Source: Stenotrophomonas terrae
GTDB lineage: Bacteria > Pseudomonadota > Gammaproteobacteria > Xanthomonadales > Xanthomonadaceae
Assembly: GCF_001431465.1 (NCBI RefSeq)
Contig: NZ_LDJJ01000010.1
Coordinates: forward strand, 62,001 to 126,000
Reading direction: 5' to 3'
DNA: 64,000 nucleotides
A program made the translations under genes and the position numbers. Under the pieces are notes generated by a model, which was not told the DNA's origin, made no database searches, and saw only the letters and a program-made list of their open reading frames with translations. Below are positions 50,608 through 58,394 of this stretch, one piece after another. Position 1 is the first letter of the stretch. Every line of letters begins with the position of its first letter.

Positions 50608-51417
50608 ATGCTGACCCGTCTTCTTATCGTTCTGCTGGCCATCCTCAACGTGGGTGTGGCGCTGTGGTGGATGGCGCCGCGTGCCGAACCGGTGGCCGCC
50701 GTGCCGCGCGCTGAGCCCGGCGTTGCCACCCTGGAAGTACTGCCATCGCCGGCGGTGGACAACGCTGCCGTAGCCGCTCCGCCTGCCGCTACTGCGGTGG
50801 CCGCAACCGCGGATGCCGCCCCGCTCATTGCGGCACCGGTTGCCGCTGCCAAACCGGCAGAAGCGGCGCCAGTGCCTGCTGCAGCTGTCGAAACCAGCAC
50901 TGTCCAGACACCTCCCGCCGAGGCCAAGCCGGCCGAACCGAAACCGGCTGCCGCCGTGCAATGCGCCAGCCTTGGCCCCTACGCCAGCCAGGCCCAGGCG
51001 CAGGCGGCACTGGCCGCGTTGGGTGCGGATGCTGCCCGCCCGCGCCTGCGCGAAGTGCCCGGCAAGGCCGCCAACAGCTACCGCGTGCTGATCGCCCCGG
51101 CAGCCTCGCGCGAGGAAGCTCAGGCCACCGCCAAGCGCATCGTCGATGCCGGTTTCAGTGATTACTTCATTGTTTCCCAGGGTGAGGAAGCCAATGCCGT
51201 CGCCCTCGGCCAGTACCGCAACCGCGAGGGCGCCGAGCGCCGCCTGGCCAGCCTCACGGCCGCCGGCTTCCCGGCCAAGCTGGCCGCCAGCGGCACTGAA
51301 ATCGCGCCCAGCTGGTGGGTGGACGCTGCCACCGCCGGCACCGCCACCCCGGCCAGCTTGAAGCAGCGTGCCGCGGCCGCCCAGCAACAGTCGTTGGATT
51401 GCGCGCGTCTGCGGTAG
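50608..51417 (+). CDS. SPOR-domain membrane protein
   Basis: 269 aa. An N-terminal membrane anchor (MLTRLLIVLLAILNVGVALW) is followed by a long Ala/Pro/Glu-rich linker (about 25-115) and a C-terminal SPOR domain of about 80 residues (VQCASLGPYASQAQAQAALA, VALGQYRNREGAERRLASLT). SPOR domains bind denuded glycan strands at the division septum. It is nine bp after coaX and probably in the same operon. Confidence 0.88.
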   Translation: MLTRLLIVLLAILNVGVALWWMAPRAEPVAAVPRAEPGVATLEVLPSPAVDNAAVAAPPAATAVAATADAAPLIAAPVAAAKPAEAAPVPAAAVETSTVQTPPAEAKPAEPKPAAAVQCASLGPYASQAQAQAALAALGADAARPRLREVPGKAANSYRVLIAPAASREEAQATAKRIVDAGFSDYFIVSQGEEANAVALGQYRNREGAERRLASLTAAGFPAKLAASGTEIAPSWWVDAATAGTATPASLKQRAAAAQQQSLDCARLR

Positions 51418-51426
51418 AATGGCGCG

Positions 51427-51442
51427 CCCCGCCAAGGCGGGG
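51427..51442 (+). terminator. Hairpin after the SPOR gene
   Basis: CCCCGCC-AA-GGCGGGG, a perfect 7-bp stem 9 bp after the stop. It is followed by TTCGGG rather than a U run, so intrinsic termination is uncertain. Confidence 0.45.
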
Positions 51443-51523
51443 TTCGGGAAGTACCGGGTTCAGAACCGGCTCCCCACCGGTTGCAGCGCCACCATCGCGT
51501 AACCGCAGCACGCAATACGTCTT

Positions 51524-51599
51524 GCCGCTTTAGCTCAGTTGGTAGAGCAACTGTCTTGTAAACAGTAGGTCATCCGTTCGATTCGGATAAGCGGCACCA
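51524..51599 (+). tRNA. tRNA-Thr (anticodon TGT)
   Basis: A complete cloverleaf: acceptor GCCGCTT/AAGCGGC, D arm GCTCAGTTGGTAGAGC, anticodon stem ACTGT/ACAGT with loop CTTGTAA (anticodon TGT at 51557-51559), T arm ATCCG-TTCGATT-CGGAT and an encoded CCA end (51597-51599). It borders the accessory region to the right. I saw no obvious direct repeat of its 3' end further right. Confidence 0.97.
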
Positions 51600-51905
51600 A
51601 TAACTCACTGAATTTGAATTATTTTTGGCAACGGAATGTCGCCAGAAAGCCGAATTCCCGGGAAAATTCCGGGGAAACTCATTTCAGAGTTCACGTTTCA
51701 CGAAGTGCTGAACGCTGACAGCACCAAGGCGTTTAGGACTTCTGGTGACTAGAAGGCCAACTGTTTTTCATCGCAACTATGAGGCATCGGGGATATGCGC
51801 AGGCTATTACCCTGCGACTGCTATCGGCTAGAAACAGGCATCGTCCCAATTCCGCCTACGTCGGTGCGGGCCGCGTCTTGCAGCCCGCACCGGGTTGGCT
51901 CTCGA
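51600..51905. other. Region after tRNA-Thr, no gene seen
   Basis: 306 bp of lower-G+C DNA between the tRNA and the GNAT gene. It contains AATTCCCGGGAAAATTCCGG, a partly symmetric stretch. No integrase reading frame survives here, though this is the usual place for one. Confidence 0.5.
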
Positions 51906-52460
51906 CTACTCCGTTGCCAAGAATGCAGCGTGATACGAAACCTCGGCGCGCGGGACATCGCACCCGAACGTTAGCGCCTGGAAGTATTCTGCAGGCACAT
52001 CAGGCAAGGAAAAACCCGGCCAAGTCTTGAAACCGAAGCGCGCGTAGTAAACGGGATCCCCAAGTACGACGCAGCCTTTGATTTGCAGCTCCCGCATCCG
52101 GGCGAGCGCAGCGTGAACCAGTGCGGACCCGACACCCTGCTTCTGCCAGCGCGGGTGCACCGACAAGGGTCCCAAGCCGTACCAGCCCGACTCCTTCGTC
52201 GAGAGGATGACGGGGGATATCGCGACATGGCCGATCAGCTCAAGGCCAGAGGTTGCGACGAGCGAAATCGCCAGACGGTCCGCGCGCCGCAGTGCGGCGA
52301 CAATGAACTGCTCGGTGCCGCTCGAATGCACTACGGGCGCGAAGGCCAGTTGTGTCAGGAGGCCGATGGCATCGGCATCCGTTGCCACCTCCGCCCGAAT
52401 GATTACGTCAGGATTCAGAGCGACCTGAGGTTGAGTGCCAGCGATATTATTTGATGTCAT
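51906..52460 (-). CDS. GNAT-family N-acetyltransferase
   Basis: 184 aa. The acetyl-CoA-binding motif A is GPLSVHPRWQKQGVGSALVH, followed by VVLGDPVYYARFGFKTWPGF, a pattern common in predicted small-molecule GNATs (COG3153-like). The substrate is unknown. It is the first gene after tRNA-Thr and reads toward it. Confidence 0.9.
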   Translation of the reverse strand: MTSNNIAGTQPQVALNPDVIIRAEVATDADAIGLLTQLAFAPVVHSSGTEQFIVAALRRADRLAISLVATSGLELIGHVAISPVILSTKESGWYGLGPLSVHPRWQKQGVGSALVHAALARMRELQIKGCVVLGDPVYYARFGFKTWPGFSLPDVPAEYFQALTFGCDVPRAEVSYHAAFLATE

Positions 52461-52537
52461 GGAAATGGTTCCCGAAGGTGGCCACGGCGTCTGCGCTTAT
52501 CGCGCATCATCACGCCGACATATGGCCGGGGTGATGG

Positions 52538-52795
52538 TTAACGGTTGTCGAGTTGCGGTCGAACCGCTTTCAGCCCCGCCGCATTGATGCGATAGGGCTT
52601 GCCGGACATTGAGCTTATGAGGCGCTTGGACTTGAGCTTCTTGAAGACCTCAAGCGTGCAGTCTGCGAGTACATAGCCATCGACTGTGCGGCATTCGACC
52701 GCTGCGATGCGACCTGACTCATCTCGACTGTGGGCAATAGCCCCACCCTTGGCGAGCACATGAAGTGCCCGCTGCTCCGATCTGGAGATGTTCAT
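52538..52795 (-). CDS. yjhX: YjhX-family protein (putative toxin)
   Basis: 85 aa. [40 protein letters not shown] and the end [20 protein letters not shown] match the compact YjhX family almost end to end. Family members are annotated as putative toxins, with YjhQ (a GNAT protein) proposed as antitoxin in E. coli. The nearest gene downstream on this strand is a GNAT gene, which makes a YjhXQ-like pair possible here. Confidence 0.85.
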   Translation of the reverse strand: MNISRSEQRALHVLAKGGAIAHSRDESGRIAAVECRTVDGYVLADCTLEVFKKLKSKRLISSMSGKPYRINAAGLKAVRPQLDNR

Positions 52796-53340
52796 TGGTT
52801 GGAATCATCCGGAATAGGCAAAAACAGGCGGGCACGTCATGCCCACCTACGGATTCGCTTATTGATAACCGCCCAACCAAAAACGGTCGGAGTGCGGTTA
52901 TCGGATGGTCACAAGCTCCAACATGAAAACCTCTTCTGGACGCCCTGTGGGCTGTCGATCAGGAGAAATTAGGCCACACCACACCGAGACCGGTCAACGG
53001 CATGGCGCGGTGCGTGGGTCTACGCAATGTCCGCCTTGGGTCGCGAGGTGTCTTACGAAAGCGGGCGGATACTTGGCGGCTAAAGAGGGTTGGGCAGGAA
53101 AATTGGCTTTTCCCGCCGGGAAAACTGCCTGCTTCTTCCACGCAGGCGTATGGTTCCACGCGATGCTGCGCATACAGGTAAACGGAAAGGCATACCTGTG
53201 ACTCACGGCATCCATTCGCTCCCAAGGCAATCGGTCCCTACTTTCGTCAACGTTGACGGTCACCGTGCGACAAAAGCTTCGCGACGAAGCGCATAGTGCT
53301 GGCACGATCATAGGAGCAAGAAGCGCAACTCCCCTTGCTG
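52796..53340. other. Gene-free stretch with a perfect palindrome
   Basis: 545 bp with no convincing gene. The palindrome TTTTCCCGCCGGGAAAA lies at 53108-53124. Short open frames here have no ribosome-binding sites or recognisable motifs. The segment separates yjhX from the end of the borosin cluster. Confidence 0.5.
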
Positions 53341-54099
53341 CTAGGACGCATCGATCCTTGTGAATGCACGCACGCAAAGAACCAGAGAAAGCACGAGCAG
53401 GGCAACGTAGACGGCTAGCGAGGTTGGCAGCGGGAAATTGCCAGCCTGTCCCATCGCATGACGGATCAGATCCACCAGGTAAGTTATCGGGTTGAGCCGT
53501 GTAAACCATGCAAAAAGACTGTGGCGATCACTTGCTGGGACCGGGAAGAGTGCGCCTGACAGGAAGATCAGCGGCATCAGAATGAAGCTGATGATGACCT
53601 GTATGGCCTGGAAATCATCAATCACCGCACCACACAGCGCTCCTATGACCGCAAGCAGAAAGCCGATGGCAAGGATGGCAGCTTCCGTTTGCAGCAGGAT
53701 CACGATGCCGGGCCATTGCACCAGCACCAGGCACGTCAACGCCACTACCAACGAGGCTTGCAGCGCTGAAGTTGTGGCTCCGCCAAGGCAGCGGCCGACC
53801 ACCAGCTGCCAGCGCGGGGCTGGCGCGATCAGCGTTTCTTTGAGGAAGCCGAATTTCCGGTCCCAGAGTACCGAGAAGCCGCTGATGAACGACGTGGTTA
53901 TCACCGCCATCGCCACCACGCCCGGTGACAGAAATCGCGAATAGCTGCCGTGGCCTGCGGCTTGGAACACCTGATCCATGCCCTTGCCCATCACCAGCAG
54001 GTAGAGAAGGGGTTGGGCGAGACCACTGATGATCTTCCAGCGACTTCGGCTGAATTTTTTGATGTCGCGCAGCCATAGACCGTAGATCGGCTTGAACAT
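53341..54099 (-). CDS. ABC-2-type transporter permease of the putative borosin cluster
   Basis: 252 aa from ATG 54099 (MFKPIYGLWLRDIKKFSRSR); the frame is open further upstream but only over the ATPase gene. Six membrane helices are apparent (PLLYLLVMGKG, VVAMAVITTSFISGFSVLWD, IVILLQTEAAILAIGFLLAV, VIISFILMPLIFLSGALFPV). NodJ/DrrB-like motifs include DRKFGFLKETLIAPAPRW. It should export a hydrophobic product together with the ATPase encoded three bases upstream. Confidence 0.9.
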   Translation of the reverse strand: MFKPIYGLWLRDIKKFSRSRWKIISGLAQPLLYLLVMGKGMDQVFQAAGHGSYSRFLSPGVVAMAVITTSFISGFSVLWDRKFGFLKETLIAPAPRWQLVVGRCLGGATTSALQASLVVALTCLVLVQWPGIVILLQTEAAILAIGFLLAVIGALCGAVIDDFQAIQVIISFILMPLIFLSGALFPVPASDRHSLFAWFTRLNPITYLVDLIRHAMGQAGNFPLPTSLAVYVALLVLSLVLCVRAFTRIDAS

Positions 54100-54101
54100 G
54101 G

Positions 54102-54881
54102 TCAGGAGGGATCGCTGCTTGTCATCTGCAGGTAGGCATCGGTAAGCCCGGACGCGCCACGGGTGGTGCTCACTGCCTGGGGGGGCCCGCAGGCAAGCAA
54201 TCGGCCGGAACGGATCACTGCGATGTTGTCTGCGTTGGCTTCGGCTTCTTCGAGGTAGTGTGTTGTGAATACGACGGTCAACGCTTCCGCTGCTGTGAGT
54301 TGTTTGAGATATGCCCACATTGCATTCCGGACCTGGGTATCCAGGCCCGCGGTTGGCTCATCCAGATAGAGGATCCGTGGTCGATGCAGTAGTGCACGGG
54401 CGATCTCAATGCGCCGCTTCTCTCCCCCGGACAAGAATCTAACGATCTGTGTGGTGCGCGCCTCCATTCCCATCAACTCCAGCAATTCGTTCGCACGACG
54501 TCTGGCATCGGTGGTGTACATCGATTGAATCAGCGCATGCAGGTGCAGGTTCTCGCCAACGGTGAGGTCGTCATCCAGCGAGTTGTTCTGGAATACAGCG
54601 CCGATGTGGCGACGAGCACCCGCAGCGTCCTTCGCCACATCGTGCCCGGCCACTGTGACCGTACCTTTTGTTGGGCGGGTCAGCGTCGACATAAGACGGA
54701 TGGTCGTTGTTTTTCCGGCGCCGTTGGGACCTAGCAACGCAAAGAAGGTCCCGGTAGCGACAGTCAGGGAAAGATCGGCCACGGCGATCTTCTTGTCATA
54801 GCGCTTCTCGACGCTATCAAATGTGATAATCGGGACGCCGGGACGGCAGGCCTCAGGCGGCACGGTTGGTAGCAACTCCAC
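54102..54881 (-). CDS. ABC transporter ATP-binding protein (DrrA/CcmA-like) of the putative borosin cluster
   Basis: 259 aa from a GTG start that lies 29 bp inside the end of the methyltransferase gene, so the two are translationally linked. Walker A GPNGAGKTTTIR, Q loop AVFQNNSLDDDLTVGENL, signature FLSGGEKRRIEIARALL, Walker B ILYLDEPTAGLD and switch His TTHYLEEAE are intact. The NodI/DrrA-like branch usually drives export of small hydrophobic natural products, which suits an N-methylated hydrophobic peptide. Confidence 0.94.
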   Translation of the reverse strand: MELLPTVPPEACRPGVPIITFDSVEKRYDKKIAVADLSLTVATGTFFALLGPNGAGKTTTIRLMSTLTRPTKGTVTVAGHDVAKDAAGARRHIGAVFQNNSLDDDLTVGENLHLHALIQSMYTTDARRRANELLELMGMEARTTQIVRFLSGGEKRRIEIARALLHRPRILYLDEPTAGLDTQVRNAMWAYLKQLTAAEALTVVFTTHYLEEAEANADNIAVIRSGRLLACGPPQAVSTTRGASGLTDAYLQMTSSDPS

Positions 54882-55701
54882 GATAGATCTTCAGAAAGAC
54901 AGAGTGGGATGATTGGCCGTTCTGGTTTGGTTCGATGCCTATCGCGGTAGCGATATTGCGGTCGACAGGAAGCGTGGTCGACGGAGGAATGACCAGTGTG
55001 GAGATTCCGTTCACCGGTGCATCGCCCAAGTCCGCGATGCGAACGATATCAACGCGGGGCTTCCACGCTGGCGAGAACGACGCCTCATACAAAATGGCGT
55101 CGTGATCTTCAGTGTAGTACTGCAGAAGTCGCTCTTGGAGCTTCTGCATCCCTCCTGACGGAGCGCTGGCTTTCGGGGTGTACTTCAGGTCGCCGATTAC
55201 ACCAACCTGCCACAGAATCAGCATGCATGATGTAAATACCGGAATAGGTCTGACCATGAAGCTGGTTGCTTCGTACGAGTGACAGCCGACGGATGGATCC
55301 AGCCCAAGATCAGATACGATGCAGTCCTCTGCTGACACCCCAGACAACATATGTGCTGTATATCCCTCATTGCGCGCGATATGGATTGACTTGTGCGATG
55401 GATAAGCGAAGACGCCAGGGTGACCATAGAAGGCGGCAACTACGCGTTTTCCGTTGCGCACCTCGCCCATGATCCGCTCAACCATGTTGTCGTACGTGAT
55501 GATGCGTTGCTGGCCGGCAACATAGAGTGGATGAAGATCCTCGGCATTCTCATTCAAACTGAGGACAAACTTTTTGGCGAAAGGATCAGGGACAAGATAG
55601 AACACCTTATCGGCTCGCTTTATCGCCTCGACGGTCTCCAGCGTTATCTGCCCTGGGGCTTGGATTCCGGTCCCAACTACGTACAGTGATCCTTTCGACA
55701 T
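54853..55701 (-). CDS. Borosin-type peptide alpha-N-methyltransferase (tetrapyrrole-methylase fold)
   Basis: 282 aa. The sequence follows borosin methyltransferases such as OphMA/SonM closely: LYVVGTGIQAPGQITLETVE, DKVFYLVPDPFA, LHPLY, then QQRIITYDNMVERIMGEVRN with Arg66 and Tyr70 in the place of the OphMA active-site Arg/Tyr. FYGHPGVFAYPSHKSIHIAR, MLSGVSAEDCIVSDLGLDP and YEATSFMVR follow. Borosin enzymes methylate backbone amides of a peptide with SAM. It ends after the methylase domain, without a fused core peptide, so it is the split type, and a small separate gene 42 bp upstream encodes the likely substrate. Confidence 0.92.
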   Translation of the reverse strand: MSKGSLYVVGTGIQAPGQITLETVEAIKRADKVFYLVPDPFAKKFVLSLNENAEDLHPLYVAGQQRIITYDNMVERIMGEVRNGKRVVAAFYGHPGVFAYPSHKSIHIARNEGYTAHMLSGVSAEDCIVSDLGLDPSVGCHSYEATSFMVRPIPVFTSCMLILWQVGVIGDLKYTPKASAPSGGMQKLQERLLQYYTEDHDAILYEASFSPAWKPRVDIVRIADLGDAPVNGISTLVIPPSTTLPVDRNIATAIGIEPNQNGQSSHSVFLKIYRGVATNRAA

Positions 55702-55743
55702 GTTTGATGCCTCGCTCGAGTTCGGATGGGGGTATTCTTCTGT

Positions 55744-56028
55744 TTACAGGACGATGATGTCGGTAGTGACGGTCTCGAGAACCAGGACGGCCAGCAACGC
55801 CGACGTCACTTGGTTTGCGTGGATTTTTCCAAGGAAAGTGTTCGCGTTTGGCTCGGCGAGCATGGATCTAGCCTCGTCGCTGAGATCGCATTCTTGCAGG
55901 AAGGCGTTCTTGTCTTCATCAAGGCGTTCGCGCGCATCAAAATTCAGTGCGAAGCCCATCAGGAACTCCGAGACCTCGTTGGCTGGCACCTGAAGTGGCA
56001 GCGGTGTGGGCATTTCATCGATTCTCAT
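55744..56028 (-). CDS. Putative split-borosin precursor peptide
   Basis: 94 aa from ATG 56028, which has GAGGA seven bases before it; a longer form from 56052 adds eight residues without a good site. Residues about 18-72 are predicted helical (ANEVSEFLMGFALNFDARER ... CDLSDEARSMLAEPNANTFL), like the borosin-binding domain of SonA-type precursors. The last about 22 residues (QVTSALLAVLVLETVTTDII, then VL) are Val/Leu/Ala/Thr-rich with no charged residue except Glu and Asp. These are the expected backbone-N-methylation core. It is the first gene of the minus-strand cluster. No protease recognition site is evident. Confidence 0.8.
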   Translation of the reverse strand: MRIDEMPTPLPLQVPANEVSEFLMGFALNFDARERLDEDKNAFLQECDLSDEARSMLAEPNANTFLGKIHANQVTSALLAVLVLETVTTDIIVL

Positions 56029-56244
56029 CGGTACGTCCTCTTGGTTGGTCATGGCGCTTGAATGCGGTCGACGGTTTGTGCGCTAAGTTTGAGGGAGGGC
56101 GGTGGATGCGACGGCTGTTTGAGGTAGTGCCTTACCGGAACTGTCGAATCCTGCAATGGCGTTGTTGCTCCAGCAAAGAAGGAACGTCGCCGATGCCAAG
56201 GCTAGTAACGGACTTCGTAGCGAAATGATCAAGCGTCATGCTGG

Positions 56245-56280
56245 GTTCTACACAGCAGAACGTCGTGTACATGATATGTA
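56245..56280. promoter_or_regulatory. Candidate operators between the borosin cluster and the Cro/CI-type gene
   Basis: Two perfect inverted repeats lie side by side: GTTCT-N7-AGAAC at 56245-56261 and TACAT-GAT-ATGTA at 56268-56280. The 406-bp divergent gap is otherwise without a recognisable gene. A lambda-repressor-type regulator is encoded 155 bp to the right. Confidence 0.45.
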
Positions 56281-56434
56281 TTTAGTTGGGTACAGCGCGC
56301 CTTGAAGCGCGATCTTCGATGAATGGAAAACCATTCGACAGCGTAGTTCTCGCGATGAGGCTGGCGGTGTTGACTGCTATGGGGCGACTGCCGAGAATCT
56401 GCGAATGGACCGGGACGAAACCAATCGGAGGTCT

Positions 56435-56788
56435 ATGGTGGACAAAAATATCGATACGCTCGCAGCGCGAATTCGCTGGGCGAGAGTGAATGGTGGATTC
56501 TCCCAGACAGACCTTGCCAGCCTACTCGGCGTCAATCGATCAACGGTGGCGCACTGGGAGCGGGATGCAGGCTACTCGCCGACCATCGATCATCTGCGCG
56601 GTATAAGTGTGGCCGTGGGCGTGACTGCATCATGGCTGGTGGATGGTGACAAGGTTCTTTCGATCCCCGGCGGCTCCAGCCGACGCCCGAATCTCGAAGG
56701 AAAGATGCTGGAGCTATCACGGCATCTTCCCGTTTCGTTTCTCATAAATATCGTCGCACTCATGGAAGCGGCCGAGAACTACTTTTGA
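56435..56788 (+). CDS. Cro/CI-family HTH transcriptional regulator
   Basis: 117 aa from ATG 56435, with GGAGG just upstream. The HTH covers about residues 8-65 (LAARIRWARVNGGFSQTDLA, LLGVNRSTVAHWERDAGYSP, SVAVGVTASWLVDG). The C-terminal 45 residues are unassigned. It is transcribed divergently from the borosin genes and is the natural candidate to control them; it could equally be an unrelated island gene. Confidence 0.85.
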   Translation: MVDKNIDTLAARIRWARVNGGFSQTDLASLLGVNRSTVAHWERDAGYSPTIDHLRGISVAVGVTASWLVDGDKVLSIPGGSSRRPNLEGKMLELSRHLPVSFLINIVALMEAAENYF

Positions 56789-56919
56789 GCTTCCACTTCG
56801 GGTTGCATGCTGCAGATATTTTCGAAAGCTACTGGAACAGGATCGGATCGCGATCCTGCAAGCGCGCCAGTTGCCGGCTGGAGGATCGCGCAGGGTCAGC
56901 TTCGGTGCTAGTCCTGGGC

Positions 56920-57155
56920 TCAGTGTGCGGCGGTGTAGATGTCCTGCAACACTGCTTTCTCCAGCTCCAGATCGCTCAGCAGGTTCTTGACGATATCGCT
57001 CGGGCTGAGGATGTCGACCCGCTGTGACACCACAGGTCACCATCAGCTGATGGTGGTGCGAGTACGTCGTCGGCGCTTTGGCCTGCTTGAGCTAGCGCTA
57101 GGGGAGATGACCTCAAGGCTGGCCGAGGCCGGGCTGGAGAAGGCCCGGCGCCCAT
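56920..57155 (-). pseudogene. Decayed partial copy of the CBS-domain gene at 59.0-59.5 kb
   Basis: The first about 100 bp (from the stop at 56920) match the 3' end of the intact CBS gene with 11 differences, and the last residues still read SDIVKNLLSDLELEKAVLQD then IYTAAH. Beyond about 57020 a deletion breaks the frame, yet similarity (GGTGGTGCGAGTACGTC, GGCCTGCTTGAG) goes on to about 57155. No start or 5' half remains. The copy is in the same orientation as the intact gene 2.1 kb to the right. Confidence 0.85.
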
Positions 57156-57591
57156 GGCGCTGGTCGCGTTGCCTTGGTATCGACGGTCGAACGGGGGCGC
57201 AGCGGAACCGGTAAGTATCCGAAGCTCCGCAACCGGAACTACCTAAACGAACTCACACTCGTGTTGAGTCGGGCGAGCTGAGATTTCCGGCATCGGTCTG
57301 GTGCGCCCGCTTCTGGGCGAGCCCGGCAGTGTCAGGGTCGTACGCTATGCCATCAATGAGAGAGGTTCAAGATGCATCACGTTGAGGCCATGGTCTATGC
57401 AGGACAGTTTCCTTGGCGGGCATCGTGAACTAGTTCGCGCCAGGTCAATCCATTGAAGGCCGGCGCGCGGGCCGGAATGAGTTGGTTTCGGAGGGGGTTG
57501 AGCTTCGCTTCGTCAAAGGCAGCTCAGCAGCGCCCGCTACACGCATTGGCCTGCGATAGAGCCCGACAGGAGTAGACGCATGCGCATCACC
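57156..57591. other. Gene-free stretch
   Basis: 436 bp after the CBS pseudogene with no recognisable coding sequence, repeat or RNA. It is probably decayed accessory DNA. Confidence 0.5.
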
Positions 57592-57870
57592 TCATGTCAC
57601 CAGCTTGGGTTCGGCTTGCTTGGGAGTGGCTGCCTCGTCGGTTGTTGCGCGGTAAGGCATGCGGCCATTGCTCGCAGGCTTCGCAACCGGAGGTTTCCAG
57701 CGGAAGGGTGTATTGCCGAGGACTTCAATTTTCCCTCCGGATGTCTGAAATTCTGCGACATCTTCCGCGATGCGGTCGCGACTTAGATCATTGGTATGGA
57801 TCTTCGGCGCATAGACGGAGTCCGATTTTGTAGCAGGGTAGGGGCCTTTAGTACGCTTTGGTGCCGTCAT
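57592..57870 (-). CDS. Small hypothetical protein downstream of YkgJ-like gene
   Basis: 92 aa; GGAGGAA lies about seven bases before the ATG, and the start overlaps the end of the upstream YkgJ-like gene by 23 bp, both signs of a real gene. It is hydrophilic, rich in Lys, Pro and Thr, with SRDRIAEDVAEFQTSGGKIE then VLG in the middle. I do not recognise the family. No signal peptide or membrane segment. Confidence 0.65.
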   Translation of the reverse strand: MTAPKRTKGPYPATKSDSVYAPKIHTNDLSRDRIAEDVAEFQTSGGKIEVLGNTPFRWKPPVAKPASNGRMPYRATTDEAATPKQAEPKLVT

Positions 57871-58204
57871 GACGTGTTCCTCCGATGAGTTTCATTTCGA
57901 TGAGGCGAGCTGTCTGCTGGGCATGTTCGTCACGTTCAGCACGACAGTAAGGCCCGCCTAAAGCAAAGGACCTGCAGACGGCGGGTCTGCTGGCGTAGAT
58001 GCGGCAATTCATCTTCTGCCCATCCAGTGCCACGCACCATCCGTCCTGATCCTTGGCCATCACGCGCAAGCCGCCGGCCTGATGGGTTGTCAGATGGGCA
58101 GGCACTGAATCTTCTTTACCCAAAATTACGGTGAGCCTGCAGCACAGTGCATCGCAGGTAGTGCATGTGATCTTGGCGTCGCTTTCGCGCTCTGCACGGT
58201 TCAT
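57848..58204 (-). CDS. YkgJ-family cysteine cluster protein
   Basis: 118 aa. Cysteines are arranged as ITCTTCDALCCRL at the N-terminus, with later C residues in GWCVALDGQKMNCRIYASRP, AVCRSFALGGPYC. This is the zinc/iron-chelating CxxCxxxCC pattern of the YkgJ family (UPF0153), whose role is unclear. The start MNRAERESDAK was chosen because the upstream extension does not match the family. Confidence 0.88.
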   Translation of the reverse strand: MNRAERESDAKITCTTCDALCCRLTVILGKEDSVPAHLTTHQAGGLRVMAKDQDGWCVALDGQKMNCRIYASRPAVCRSFALGGPYCRAERDEHAQQTARLIEMKLIGGTRHDGTKAY

Positions 58205-58217
58205 ATCGCAGCACTCA

Positions 58218-58394
58218 TCATGTTGCGCGAGTAATGCAAAGCTGGCCGAACAAGCCCCATTGCGCCGAGGAAATATGAAGGCGCTTGCCATGCCCCCGCA
58301 GGTCACTGAGCTGTTGCTTATCGCTGAGGACGCGTAGCAGGTAGGAGTCGCCACCGATGGTGACTTTCACGTTGCGTGTCTTGAAGCCGGGCAT
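58218..58394 (-). pseudogene. Truncated N-terminus of a SAM-dependent methyltransferase
   Basis: 58 residues beginning MPGFKTRNVKVTIGGDSYLL, with GGGAGTGCGG before the ATG. The segment VTIGGDSYLLRVLSDKQQLS...HISSAQWGLFGQL resembles the start of a class I methyltransferase family in which GLFGQLWPAG and the SAM-binding loop should follow. Here the match stops after GLFGQL and a stop codon comes seven codons later. It lies just upstream of the YkgJ-like gene. Confidence 0.6.

Noticed and set aside
51600..51905. Integrase remnant beside tRNA-Thr
   Set aside because: No tyrosine-recombinase motif could be read on either strand.
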